Assembly: GCA_963776735.1 (NCBI GenBank)
Contig: CAVZNV010000015.1
Coordinates: forward strand, 124,001 to 188,000
DNA from: PALSA-612 sp963776735
Lineage (GTDB): Bacteria > Actinomycetota > Thermoleophilia > Gaiellales > Gaiellaceae
DNA: 64,000 nt
Direction: 5' to 3'
In this document: positions 49,291 through 57,314 of the stretch, in pieces
Position numbering within the stretch: the stretch's first letter is position 1
Layout of the letters: the number at the start of each line of letters is the position of its first letter
The notes under the pieces: model-generated
Databases searched by the model: none
What the model was told of the DNA's origin: nothing
Seen by the model: only the letters and a program-made list of their open reading frames with translations
Translations under genes and position numbers: made by a program

Positions 49291-50457
49291 ATGAGCGACA
49301 TCGCAATTGCGGCACTCCTCGCAGGCACCGTGCTGCTCGCGTCGATGATCTCGGTCGAGATCGGGATCTCGGTCGCGCTGATCGAGCTGATAGGCGGCTT
49401 CGTGGTCGGCAACGCGTTCTCGATCGACGTCCCGTCCTGGCTCAGCTTCGTCGGCGGGTTCGCCGGCATCGTGCTCACGTTCCTCGCCGGCGCGGAGGTC
49501 GACGTGCCGCAGTTCCGGCGCGAGTGGAAGGCCTCGACGTCGATCGGGCTCGTCTCGTTCGCCGCGCCGTTCATCGTCGTCGGGTTGCTCTGCTACTACG
49601 GGCTCGGCTGGAATCACCGCCAGGCCGAGATCGGCGGCCTCGCGCTCTCGACGACGAGCCTCGCCGTCGTCTACGCAGTGCTCGTCGAGACCGGGCTCAA
49701 CCGGGAACTGATCGGCAAGCGGATCATGTCGGCGACCTTCGTCACCGACATCGCCACCGTGGCCGGCCTGACGATCCTCTTCATCACGCCGACGGTCTGG
49801 ATCGTGCCGTTCGTGCTCGTCTCGATCGCCGTCATCGTCGGGCTCCCGAAGCTGTCGCCGTGGTTCTTCGGCCGCTACGGCGACCGCGTGATCGAGCCCG
49901 AGATCAAGCTCGTGTTCGCCGTGCTCTTCCTGCTCTCGTGGCTCGGCGACCGTGCCAACTCACAGGCCGTTCTGCCCGCGTTCGTGCTCGGCCTGGCCAT
50001 GAGCGGCCACTACGTCCGGCACCGCCTGGAGCAGGAGCGGATGCGGGTCGTCGCGTTCGCGTTCCTGACGCCGTTCTTCTTCCTCAAGGGCGGCATGAAC
50101 GTGTCCGCGCACGCTTTGTGGGTGAACTTCGGCGTTCTGATGCTCCTGTTCGCGGGGAAGATGGTGCCGAAGCTCGCCGGCGTCTACCCGCTCGCGCGCC
50201 GCTTCACGGCACCGCACGCGGAGTTCACGACGCTGCTGATGTCGACCGGGCTGACGTTCGGGACGATCACGTCGCTGTATGGCCTGAACGCCGGGATCAT
50301 CGACCGGACGCAGTTCTCGCTGCTGATCGGCGTCGTCGTGCTGTCGGCGATCGTCCCGACCGCGATCGCGCAGCGCTTCTACCAGCCGCGCTCGGAGCAC
50401 GACCGCGACCTGACGGAGATCGGCGCGCCGTCGCCGGCGGCCGAGCCCGCCCAGTGA
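49291..50457 (+). CDS. Cation/H+ antiporter (CPA2/KefB-like), fluoride-operon member
   Basis: 388 residues, about twelve membrane helices. IELIGGFVVGNAFSIDVP (~31-48), AGIVLTFLAGAEVD (~58-71), and TATFVTDIATVAGL-like SATFVTDIATVAGL (~147-160) with the paired Thr/Asp of the antiporter core. ATG 49291 has GGAGGT 4 bp upstream; a frame start at 49237 lies in the riboswitch and is rejected. The first gene under fluoride control; fluoride resistance may need restoration of ion or pH balance, or the protein may move F- itself. The exact ion is unknown. Confidence 0.85.
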   Translation: MSDIAIAALLAGTVLLASMISVEIGISVALIELIGGFVVGNAFSIDVPSWLSFVGGFAGIVLTFLAGAEVDVPQFRREWKASTSIGLVSFAAPFIVVGLLCYYGLGWNHRQAEIGGLALSTTSLAVVYAVLVETGLNRELIGKRIMSATFVTDIATVAGLTILFITPTVWIVPFVLVSIAVIVGLPKLSPWFFGRYGDRVIEPEIKLVFAVLFLLSWLGDRANSQAVLPAFVLGLAMSGHYVRHRLEQERMRVVAFAFLTPFFFLKGGMNVSAHALWVNFGVLMLLFAGKMVPKLAGVYPLARRFTAPHAEFTTLLMSTGLTFGTITSLYGLNAGIIDRTQFSLLIGVVVLSAIVPTAIAQRFYQPRSEHDRDLTEIGAPSPAAEPAQ

Positions 50458-50834
50458 GAGTCACCGCGGCGGTTGCCGCCGGCGGCGTCCTCGGCGCGCT
50501 CGCCCGTGTGGGTCTCACCCGGGCGTGGGTCTGGGACGGACACGGCTGGCCCTGGGTCACGTTCGGCGTCAACGTCGCGGGGGCGCTCCTGCTCGGCTTC
50601 TTCGCCACGCGCCTGCAGGAGCGTCTGCCGCCGTCGACCTACCCCCGCCCGTTGATCGGAACCGGCTTCTTCGGCGCGCTGACGACGTTCTCGACGCTGC
50701 AGGTCGAGGCGATCCAGCTCGCACGCCACGGTCACGCAGCGGTTGCCTTCGCCTACGCCGGCTCGACGATCGTGGCCGGATTCGCCGGAGTGCACCTCGC
50801 GAGCGCGGCCGCCCGGGGCGTGAGGAGCGCATGA
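50454..50834 (+). CDS. crcB: Fluoride channel subunit CrcB/Fluc (1)
   Basis: 126 residues, four membrane helices. GGVLGALARVGLTRAW (~10-25), FGVNVAGALLLGFFATRL (~38-55) with the central Asn, and GTGFFGALTTFSTLQVE (~70-86) with the Phe box and TTFST sodium site. GTG 50454 overlaps the antiporter stop (GTGA). Fluc channels are dual-topology dimers; paired crcB genes usually encode two halves of a heterodimer. Confidence 0.95.
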   Translation: MRVTAAVAAGGVLGALARVGLTRAWVWDGHGWPWVTFGVNVAGALLLGFFATRLQERLPPSTYPRPLIGTGFFGALTTFSTLQVEAIQLARHGHAAVAFAYAGSTIVAGFAGVHLASAAARGVRSA

Positions 50835-51196
50835 CCGTCGCGGTCTGGATCGGCGTGGGTTGTCTCGGCGCGCTCGGCGCGGTCCTGCGCTTCCGGCTCG
50901 ACGGGATCGTCCAGCTCCGCGCCACGGGAGAGTTTCCCGTCGGCACGCTCGCGGTCAACGTGGCCGGCTCGTTCTGCCTCGGCCTGCTGACCGGCCTCTC
51001 CGTCGCGGGCGACGAGCTGCTGCTCGCCGGCACGGCACTGCTCGGATCGTTCACGACGTTCTCGACCTGGATGCTCGAGACGCAGCGACTCGCCGAGGAA
51101 GGCGACGGAGGTCTCGCAGCCGCCAACGTGCTGGTCTCGCTCGCAGCCGGACTCGCCGCCGCGCTCGCCGGGTGGGGACTCGGAGCGCTGGCGTGA
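50831..51196 (+). CDS. crcB: Fluoride channel subunit CrcB/Fluc (2)
   Basis: 121 residues, four membrane helices. GCLGALGAVLRFRLDG (~10-25), GTLAVNVAGSFCLGLLTGL (~38-56) and GTALLGSFTTFSTWMLETQ (~67-85). ATG 50831 overlaps the first crcB stop by ATGA. It differs from CrcB1 enough that a heterodimer with fixed opposed topologies is likely. Confidence 0.95.
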   Translation: MTVAVWIGVGCLGALGAVLRFRLDGIVQLRATGEFPVGTLAVNVAGSFCLGLLTGLSVAGDELLLAGTALLGSFTTFSTWMLETQRLAEEGDGGLAAANVLVSLAAGLAAALAGWGLGALA

Positions 51197-52266
51197 CCGA
51201 CGACAGCGTCAAGCTCACGGTCTACTTCGGCGAGTCCGACCGGACGGAAGGGCACCTCGTCTCCGACCGACTCCTCGACGTCTTCGAAGAGGGTGGAGTC
51301 CAGGCGGCGGCGCTGCTTCGAGGCGTGGAAGGGTTCGGCGCCGCGCAGCGGCTGCGGACGGACCGATTCCTGACGCTGTCCGAGGACCTGCCGCTGGTCG
51401 CGATCGCCGTCGACGAGCGCAGCCGCGTCGAGGCGCTCCTACCCCGTGTCACCGAGACGATCGGCGGCGGGCTCGTCACGCTGGAGCGCGCGCGGCTCCT
51501 GCGCGGCGGGCTCGAGCCGGTGGAGTTTCCCGCCGAGCTACACGACGCGGCGAAGCTGACGGTCTACCTCGGCCGGGCGGAGCGGGTCGGCGACACACCG
51601 GCGTACCGGGCGGTCGTCGAGCACCTGCGGGCGTCGGGGCTCGCCGGCGCGACGGCGCTGCTCGGGGTCGACGGCATGGCGCACGGCCGTCGCGCGCGCG
51701 CGCGTTTCCTGCACCCGAACACCTCCGTGCCGACGCTCGTGATCAGCATCGGTTCGGGCGAAAGCGTCGCCTCCGCGCTGCCGGGCCTGGCCTCGATGCT
51801 CGAGAACCCGATGCTCACGCTCGAGCGCGTGCGCGTCTGCAAGCGCGACGGTGAACTGCTCGCCGAGCCGCGCCATCTTCCCGAGCGCGACGACTCCGGG
51901 CTCGGAATCTGGCAGAAGCTGATGGTCTATGCCTCCGAGCAGGCACGGCACAGCGGCCACCCGCTGTACCTCGAGCTGATCCGGCGGCTCCGCGCCGAGC
52001 ACGCGGCCGGCGCGACGTCCGTCCGCGGGTTCTGGGGCTTCTCCGGCGACCACACGCCGCACGGCGACCGCCTGCTCGGCCTGAGACGGCGCGTTCCGGT
52101 CGTGACGACGATCGTCGATACACCGGTGAGGATCCGTCGCTGGTTCGAGCTCGTCGACGAGTGCACCGACGAGTCCGGACTGGTGACGAGCGAAATGGTG
52201 CCTGCGTTCCGCGAGACCGCTCCGGGAAGACGCGTCGGCGGACTCCGCCTCGCGCGGCTGCGCTAG
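51193..52266 (+). CDS. Triple-DUF190 protein
   Basis: 357 residues made of three DUF190 units: VKLTVYFGESDRTEGHLVSD (~6-25), then AKLTVYLGRAERVGDTPAYR (~119-138) and QKLMVYASEQARHSGHPLYL (~239-258). Each unit ends with a VTLERARL- or TLERVRV-like strand or an equivalent. DUF190 is PII-like and commonly sits beside crcB. Usually it is a single ~110-residue domain, so a trimer-in-one-chain mimics the PII trimer. GTG 51193 overlaps the crcB2 stop. A regulatory or sensor role for the channel is inferred. Confidence 0.88.
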   Translation: MTDDSVKLTVYFGESDRTEGHLVSDRLLDVFEEGGVQAAALLRGVEGFGAAQRLRTDRFLTLSEDLPLVAIAVDERSRVEALLPRVTETIGGGLVTLERARLLRGGLEPVEFPAELHDAAKLTVYLGRAERVGDTPAYRAVVEHLRASGLAGATALLGVDGMAHGRRARARFLHPNTSVPTLVISIGSGESVASALPGLASMLENPMLTLERVRVCKRDGELLAEPRHLPERDDSGLGIWQKLMVYASEQARHSGHPLYLELIRRLRAEHAAGATSVRGFWGFSGDHTPHGDRLLGLRRRVPVVTTIVDTPVRIRRWFELVDECTDESGLVTSEMVPAFRETAPGRRVGGLRLARLR

Positions 52267-52880
52267 CGAAAGCCCATGCGCTGGAACGGCCAGTAGAGGC
52301 CGATCACCGGGCCGATCATGTTCTTGCGCGGCACCGTGCCCCACTCGCGCGAGTCGCACGAGGCGGCACGGTTGTCGCCCATGACGAAGTACTGGCTCTT
52401 CCCGTCGCGCGGCCACGTCTTCGTCGTGCGGTCGCGGCGAGAGGGGTCGATGTACGGCTCGATCAGTCGCTTGCCGTCGACGTAGACGAAGCCGTGGCGC
52501 TCGGAGACGACCTCGCCGGGCAGGCCGACGATCCGCTTCACGAACGTCCCGCCCTCGGCACAGACGCTCTTCGCGCGCTTCGGCGCCGTGAAGACGACGA
52601 CGTCGCCGCGGGCCGGGCTGCGGAAGTCGTAGACGATGCTCGCCGCGAGCACCCGGTCGGAGGTCTTGCCGAGGCAGCCGGAGGCCGGTGCGGCGCAGTG
52701 GAGGGTCGGCTCCATCGACGAGGTCGGGATGCGGTAGGGCTTCGCCACCTCCGTCTCGAGCACGAGCACGAGCGCGGCCGCGATGCCGAGCGTCGCGAAC
52801 CAGTCCACAGCGATGCGGACCGGCCGCGGCAAGCGGTAAAGCGGCCAGCGAACGGCGTGGCGATATTTCGTGAACAGCAA
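52263..52880 (-). CDS. lepB: Signal peptidase I
   Basis: 205 residues. A cytoplasmic basic start and one membrane helix (~24-44), catalytic Ser55 in IPTSSMEPTL, catalytic Lys115 in FVKRIVGLPGE, and VMGDNRAASCDSREWG (~167-182). It cleaves Sec/Tat signal peptides outside the membrane. The start TTG 52880 is the only reasonable one and lacks a strong Shine-Dalgarno. Two cysteines near 62 and 69 lie in a small insertion after the Ser motif. Convergent 4-bp overlap with the DUF190 gene. Confidence 0.93.
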   Translation of the reverse strand: MLFTKYRHAVRWPLYRLPRPVRIAVDWFATLGIAAALVLVLETEVAKPYRIPTSSMEPTLHCAAPASGCLGKTSDRVLAASIVYDFRSPARGDVVVFTAPKRAKSVCAEGGTFVKRIVGLPGEVVSERHGFVYVDGKRLIEPYIDPSRRDRTTKTWPRDGKSQYFVMGDNRAASCDSREWGTVPRKNMIGPVIGLYWPFQRMGFR

Positions 52881-52889
52881 CTGAGGCGG

Positions 52890-53357
52890 CTAGTCGAGCT
52901 CGAGCTTGTAGTGGCTCTCTATATCGGCGGCGAGGCCGTCGATGGTTAGCCCTGCCTGCTTCATCGCCTCCGTAAAGGGGGATGCGCCCTCCTTTCCCAG
53001 CGCCGCCTCGAGGCGGCGCGTCGCGACGCCTATCTCGTCCAGGTACTGGGGCGAGGCGACGCGGACATCGCCCTGCACGACCTCCTCCGTCCACCCGATC
53101 GCCTCCGCGGCCTCCTCGGCGAGCTCGACCATCCCCGCGATCGAGACTGCGTCCCGCAGCACGCGACGGTCGTGGACGGGCGCGCCATCCGGGTCGAGAG
53201 CGAGCCAGGACTTGCGCTCGCCGGCCGTGTAGGCACAGAGGTAGACGCGTTCGCCGCCGACGGCCTCGGTCGGGATGACGGCGGACAGCTCCTCGTCCGG
53301 ACCCGCGTACGCGACCGCGACGTCGGCAATACGGCGCAGGTCGTGGCTCAGTGCCAT
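52890..53357 (-). CDS. Hypothetical protein
   Basis: 155 residues (ATG 53357; 53369 possible). Soluble alpha/beta composition with YAGPDEELSAVIPTEAVGG (~14-32), RVYLCAYTAGERKSWLALD (~34-52) and a helical C-terminal half ending ADIESHYKLELD. No motif recognised. It lies just upstream of lepB and is divergent from the membrane gene at 53379. Confidence 0.6.
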   Translation of the reverse strand: MALSHDLRRIADVAVAYAGPDEELSAVIPTEAVGGERVYLCAYTAGERKSWLALDPDGAPVHDRRVLRDAVSIAGMVELAEEAAEAIGWTEEVVQGDVRVASPQYLDEIGVATRRLEAALGKEGASPFTEAMKQAGLTIDGLAADIESHYKLELD

Positions 53358-53378
53358 CTGTGCCAGCATAAGCGCGCG

Positions 53379-54065
53379 ATGAAAGCTGCCTACTACTCGC
53401 TGCGGCCGGGCGGGTGGCGGGATTACGTCACGCTGATCCACTGGCCGTACACGCTCTGGAACCTGGCGTACGTCTGCATCGGCGCCGCGCTCGCACCGGA
53501 GTGGCTACCGGGAAGACTCGCGGCCGGGCTAGTCGCCTTCTTCCTCGGGCTCGGGATCGCGGCGCACGCGCTCGACGAGCTGAAGGGCCGGCCGCTGGGG
53601 ACGGGGATCCCGGCGCCGGTGCTCTTGACGCTCGCCGGCCTCGCGCTCGCGGGCGCGGTCGGGATCGGCGTAGCGGCCGCGATCGCCTGGACGCCATGGC
53701 TGCTCGTCTTCGTCGCCGTCGGCGCCTTCATGGTCTGCGCCTACAACCTCGAGCTGTTCGGCGGGCGGTTCCACGGCGACTGGCAGCTCGCGGTCGCGTG
53801 GGGCGCAACGCCGATTCTGTCCGCCTATCTCGTCGCCGCGGAGAAGCTGACGTGGCAGGCCGGCTTCGCGGCGCTCTTCGGCGTGCTGCTGATCGTCGCG
53901 CAGCGGCGGCTCTCCACCCCTGTGCGCGCTGTACGGCGGCGCATGCCGGACGTCGAGGACGCCGCCCGCGCGGCGCTGATCGCAGGCGCCGAGGACGCGC
54001 TGCAGGCGATGATGGCCGCGGTCGTCGCCCTCGCGATCGCCCTCGTGATCCTCCGCGCCTCCTGA
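53379..54065 (+). CDS. Polytopic membrane protein, UbiA-like
   Basis: 228 residues, about seven membrane helices. HALDELKGRPLGTGIP (~61-76) and a later CAYNLELFGGRFHGDWQLAVAWG (ends only, ~121-143) resemble the two polar cytoplasmic loops of UbiA prenyltransferases, but the Asp-rich NDxxDxxxD is not intact. The assignment is therefore tentative; it may be a UbiA relative with another substrate. 6 bp before the coiled-coil gene. Confidence 0.5.
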   Translation: MKAAYYSLRPGGWRDYVTLIHWPYTLWNLAYVCIGAALAPEWLPGRLAAGLVAFFLGLGIAAHALDELKGRPLGTGIPAPVLLTLAGLALAGAVGIGVAAAIAWTPWLLVFVAVGAFMVCAYNLELFGGRFHGDWQLAVAWGATPILSAYLVAAEKLTWQAGFAALFGVLLIVAQRRLSTPVRAVRRRMPDVEDAARAALIAGAEDALQAMMAAVVALAIALVILRAS

Positions 54066-54070
54066 GTAGG

Positions 54071-54931
54071 ATGACTCGGATGCGGCGGAAGCAGCAGAGC
54101 GCCGACGAGACGCTGGCGCAGGAGCGCGCGCGACTCGACGCGCTGATCGAGCAGGAGTACCGGGATCGCACGGATGAGCTGCGTCGCTCGCTCGCGACCG
54201 TCCGGTCCGAGCTCGGCGCCGTCCTCACGGAGGAGGCACGCCGGCTGGCCGAGGAGCGCCGCGAGGAATTCGAGGAGAAGGAGCGCCGCGCGGCGACGGA
54301 GTACTCGATCCGCCTCCACAAGGTGCAGCAAAAGGTCGAGGAGCGGCTCGCCGAGTGGGCCCAGGACCTCGAGCGGGTCGAGAACTCGATTGCCGAGGTG
54401 ATCGTCAAGCTCGAGGAGCGGCAGCGCGAGGCGCTCGCCGAGGTGGCCCGGCAGATGCGGCAGGAGATCGAGGAGATCGCGATCGAGTCGCGCGAGCACA
54501 AGACGACCGTGCTGCGCTTCCGCGACGAGGCGCAGCGCGCGGCGAAGGAGGCGATTTCGGCCGCAACCTCGGACATGGAGGAGACGGCTGCGCAGCGCCG
54601 CCACGCGCTGCAGGAGGTCTCGGACCGGCTCGCCGCGCGCGAGCGCGAGCTGCTCAAGCGCATCGACCGTGAGGAGGCCGAGGCGACGACACGGATCGAC
54701 CAGCGGTTCCTGGATGTCGAGCGCCGCCAGGTCGAGCGGCTGCAGCGCTCGCTCGAGCACGAATCGGCCCGGCTGCTCGAGGACGCTTCGCGCGAGTTCC
54801 ACAAGACCGTCCGCACCGCACAGGAAGACGCGGCCAGGCGCCTCGCGCGCGAGCTCGAACGGGCACTGGCGTCGATCACGTCCGAGGGCGAGCGCATGCT
54901 CCGCGCCGAGGCCGAGCGTCTTCGCAACTAG
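54071..54931 (+). CDS. Long coiled-coil protein
   Basis: 286 residues, almost entirely helical with heptads of Glu, Arg, Ala and Leu (e.g. RLAEERREEFEEKERR, VEERLAEWAQDLERVENS). No membrane helix and no ATPase motif. It follows the UbiA-like gene by 6 bp, probably one transcript. Possible roles are cytoskeletal or scaffold; the composition fits but does not prove them. Confidence 0.75.
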   Translation: MTRMRRKQQSADETLAQERARLDALIEQEYRDRTDELRRSLATVRSELGAVLTEEARRLAEERREEFEEKERRAATEYSIRLHKVQQKVEERLAEWAQDLERVENSIAEVIVKLEERQREALAEVARQMRQEIEEIAIESREHKTTVLRFRDEAQRAAKEAISAATSDMEETAAQRRHALQEVSDRLAARERELLKRIDREEAEATTRIDQRFLDVERRQVERLQRSLEHESARLLEDASREFHKTVRTAQEDAARRLARELERALASITSEGERMLRAEAERLRN

Positions 54932-55011
54932 CGCGAAACGCCGTAAATCCTCTGTTAAGACGCCAAACCGGCCCGGGCAGGGTTCGTCTACGTCAGCAAG
55001 AAAAGGGGGCG

Positions 55012-55209
55012 ATGCAAATGACGCAGACCGTCGAGACGTACGACGAGCGCGTGAAGGTCGAGACCTGGAGGCTGCACGTGCTGATGGAGGCCGGCTACCC
55101 GGTGCCGCTCGCCGAGCGTGTCGCGCACTCGGCGGCCGACCTGCACCAGGCCGTCGCCCTCGTCCGCTCCGGCTGCACGCCCGAGCTCGCGACCGAGATC
55201 CTGCTCTAG
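55012..55209 (+). CDS. Small conserved-looking protein
   Basis: 65 residues: ERVKVETWRLHVLMEAGYPV (~12-31), PLAERVAHSAADLHQAVALV, CTPELATEILL end. AAGGGGG precedes the ATG by 2-3 bp; ATG 55018 is an alternative start. All-helical. I recall similar small actinobacterial proteins of unknown function. It precedes a repeat-filled gap. Confidence 0.65.
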   Translation: MQMTQTVETYDERVKVETWRLHVLMEAGYPVPLAERVAHSAADLHQAVALVRSGCTPELATEILL

Positions 55210-55296
55210 AAACTCGAGCCGAGGGCCCTGCGTCGTTCGGCGCCGGCCGTGTCCTCAGCGCACTTCGAGCTCAGGACGACGGCCATGTCGCGAACT

Positions 55297-55413
55297 GCCT
55301 CTTGACACATTCGGTGTCTGGCACCGAATTCGGGTTGCGGCGCACGTGCAGGAGAAAGTGCCTGCACCGGGCACTCTTTCTCGTCGATCGCCGGACAGCG
55401 GTGTCAGACACCG
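55297..55413. repeat. Palindromic repeat cluster in the gap before xseA
   Basis: The gap 55210-55530 has no gene. It holds ATTCGGTG-TCTGG-CACCGAAT (55309-55329), a bulged stem GAGAAAGTGCC/GGCACTCTTTCTC (55352-55382) and CGGTGTC-A-GACACCG (55399-55413). The first, read on the minus strand, continues into GAATGTGTCAAG and so matches the repeat at 23724. These are REP-like palindromes. Confidence 0.7.
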
Positions 55414-55518
55414 GTGGACAGGACGGCCCGCGCAGCCGTGTCGAGCCCGGACGGGACAGTTCGGGCACCGTCCGGCGTCTGCGGCCGTCGGCCTGCGGGG
55501 CGCTCCCGCACGAGGCAC

Positions 55519-55524
55519 TAGGCT
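55519..55524 (+). promoter_or_regulatory. Probable -10 (TAGGCT) of leaderless xseA
   Basis: TAGGCT ends 6 bp before ATG 55531 with no Shine-Dalgarno, the same spacing as at 28552, 56898, 61165 and 61608. Confidence 0.5.
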
Positions 55525-55530
55525 GACGCG

Positions 55531-56688
55531 ATGGGCAAGGTCGAAGCGATCGACTACGGCGACCGGCAGGTCTTCACGGTCTCCGCGTTCAACCGTGGGG
55601 TCGGGTCGTGGCTCCAGCGGCTGCCCACCGTCTGGGTCGAGGGAGAGATCTGCGAGCTGCGGCGGCAGGAGCGCTGGCAGAGCGTCTTCTTCACCCTTAA
55701 AGACACGAACGACAGCTCGATCGTCGCCGGGCTGATGCCGCGCGGCCAGTTCGACGCGCTGCGGCTCGACCTCGGAAACGGCGAGCGCGTCCACGTCTAC
55801 GGGCGACCGGAGCTGTTCGAGCCGCGCGGCGAGTTGCGCCTGCGCGCCCTCGGCATCGAGCGGTTCGGCGTCGGCGAGCACCTCGCCGCGCTTGAGCGAC
55901 TGAAGCAGAAGCTCGCGGCCGAAGGGCTGTTCTCACCCGAGCGGAAGCGCCCGCTGCCGCGCATCCCGCGGCGGATCGGGCTCGTCACCGGCAACGACGC
56001 GGCGGCGAAGCGCGACGTGATCACGTCGGTGCAGGCGCGGTTCCCGCCTGCGCGGATCGTCGTCGCCGAGACGCTCGTCCAGGGCCCTCGCGCAGCGCCC
56101 GCGGTCGTCGACGCGCTGCGCGCGATCTGCGCCGAGCCGGAGGTGGACGTCGTCGTCCTCGCGCGCGGCGGCGGCAGCTTCGAGGACCTGCTCCCGTTCA
56201 GCGACGAGCGCGTCGTGCGCGCCGTCGCCGCCTGCCCGGTTCCGGTCGTGAGCGCCGTCGGGCACGAGCAGGACACACCGCTCTGCGACCTCGCCGCGGA
56301 CGTGCGGGCATCGACGCCGACCGCCGCCGCGCGCCTCGTCGTGCCCGACCTCGAGGAGCTGCTCGCGTCACTCGAACGCGCCCGGACCGGCCTCGGACGC
56401 GGAGCGAGACGCGTTGTCGAGCGTCACCGCGAGCGGCTCTCCGCCTCGACCACCCGGCTCGAACGCGCCGCCGGGCTTCTCGTCGAGCGCAGACGTGCCG
56501 CGCTCGACCGCTCGGCCGGCCGGCTGCGCGCGCTCTCCCCGCTCGCGACGCTCGAGCGCGGCTACGCGATCGTCAGGCGCGAGGGCGCGGTCGTGCGATC
56601 GGCGGCCGGACTCGCCGCTGGGGACGAGGTCGACGTCAGGCTCGCCGAAGGCGGCTTCACGGGCTTGGTCGGCGAGGTGCGCCCGTGA
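55531..56688 (+). CDS. xseA: Exodeoxyribonuclease VII large subunit
   Basis: 385 residues. The N-terminal OB domain has FNRGVGSWLQRLPTVWVEGE (~16-35) and VFFTLKDTNDSSIVAG. The catalytic domain carries PRRIGLVTGNDAAAKRDVI (~146-164), VVVLARGGGSFEDLLPFSDE (~209-228), AVGHEQDTPLCDLAADVRASTPTAAA (ends only) with the conserved GHE..D..DxRAxTP. The end has LERGYAIV. It degrades single-stranded DNA with XseB. Confidence 0.95.
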   Translation: MGKVEAIDYGDRQVFTVSAFNRGVGSWLQRLPTVWVEGEICELRRQERWQSVFFTLKDTNDSSIVAGLMPRGQFDALRLDLGNGERVHVYGRPELFEPRGELRLRALGIERFGVGEHLAALERLKQKLAAEGLFSPERKRPLPRIPRRIGLVTGNDAAAKRDVITSVQARFPPARIVVAETLVQGPRAAPAVVDALRAICAEPEVDVVVLARGGGSFEDLLPFSDERVVRAVAACPVPVVSAVGHEQDTPLCDLAADVRASTPTAAARLVVPDLEELLASLERARTGLGRGARRVVERHRERLSASTTRLERAAGLLVERRRAALDRSAGRLRALSPLATLERGYAIVRREGAVVRSAAGLAAGDEVDVRLAEGGFTGLVGEVRP

Positions 56689-56900
56689 CGTTCGAAGAAG
56701 CGGAGAAGGAGCTCGCGCAGATCGTCGAGCGGCTGGAATCCGGCAACGTGCCGCTCGACGACGCGGTCGCGCTCTGGGAGCGCGGCGAGGAGCTCTACCG
56801 GCTGTGCCGAGAGCGGCTCGACGCAGCTCAGGGCAAGGTCGAGGAGCTCGCGCGCCGCGTCGAGGAGTCGCGACCCACTTCCGCGCCGCCAGCTGTTTAG
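56685..56900 (+). CDS. xseB: Exodeoxyribonuclease VII small subunit
   Basis: 71 residues, GTG 56685 overlapping xseA by GTGA. FEEAEKELAQIVERLESGNV (~3-22) and PLDDAVALWERGEELYRLC (~23-41) are the XseB signature. The rest is a helical tail. It binds XseA in excess. Confidence 0.95.
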   Translation: MTFEEAEKELAQIVERLESGNVPLDDAVALWERGEELYRLCRERLDAAQGKVEELARRVEESRPTSAPPAV

Positions 56901-56909
56901 AATCCCGCC

Positions 56910-57314
56910 ATGCCGCTCGACCCCGCGGAACTCAAGTCAGTCGACCTCTTCTGCGGCCTCGATGACAAGGAGGCTGCCAAGATCGCGCCGCTGTTCAAGG
57001 AGCGCACGTACGCGCCCGGCGAGACGATGGCCGAGGAAGGCAAGCACGGCGTCGGCTTCTTCGTGATCGAGTCCGGCACCGCCAAGGTGACCGTGCACGG
57101 CGAGGAGCGCCGCACGCTCGGCCCCGGCTCGCACTTCGGCGAGGTTGCGCTGCTCGACGACGGCGTCCGGACGGCGACGGTCACGGCGGACACCGACGTC
57201 ACCGCACACGTGCTCGTCGCCTGGGACTTCCGCCCGATGGTGCAGGAGGATCCCGAGCTGGCCTGGGGCCTTCTCTGCGGCGTGGCGAGCATCCTCCGCG
57301 AGCGCGACGCCTAG
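56910..57314 (+). CDS. Cyclic nucleotide-binding domain protein
   Basis: 134 residues, one cNMP-binding jelly roll: FCGLDDKEAAKIAPLFKERT (~14-33), GTAKVTVHGEERRTLGPGSHFGEVALLDDG (ends only, ~56-85) with the phosphate-binding cassette, and RTATVTADTDV. No HTH or other output domain. TAGAAT (56898-56903) lies 6 bp upstream; leaderless. It may act by binding partners. Confidence 0.88.
   Translation: MPLDPAELKSVDLFCGLDDKEAAKIAPLFKERTYAPGETMAEEGKHGVGFFVIESGTAKVTVHGEERRTLGPGSHFGEVALLDDGVRTATVTADTDVTAHVLVAWDFRPMVQEDPELAWGLLCGVASILRERDA

Noticed and set aside
49524..50834. 436-codon frame overlapping the antiporter
   Set aside because: Only its last 126 codons (CrcB1, from 50454) are real; the rest is a shadow of the antiporter.
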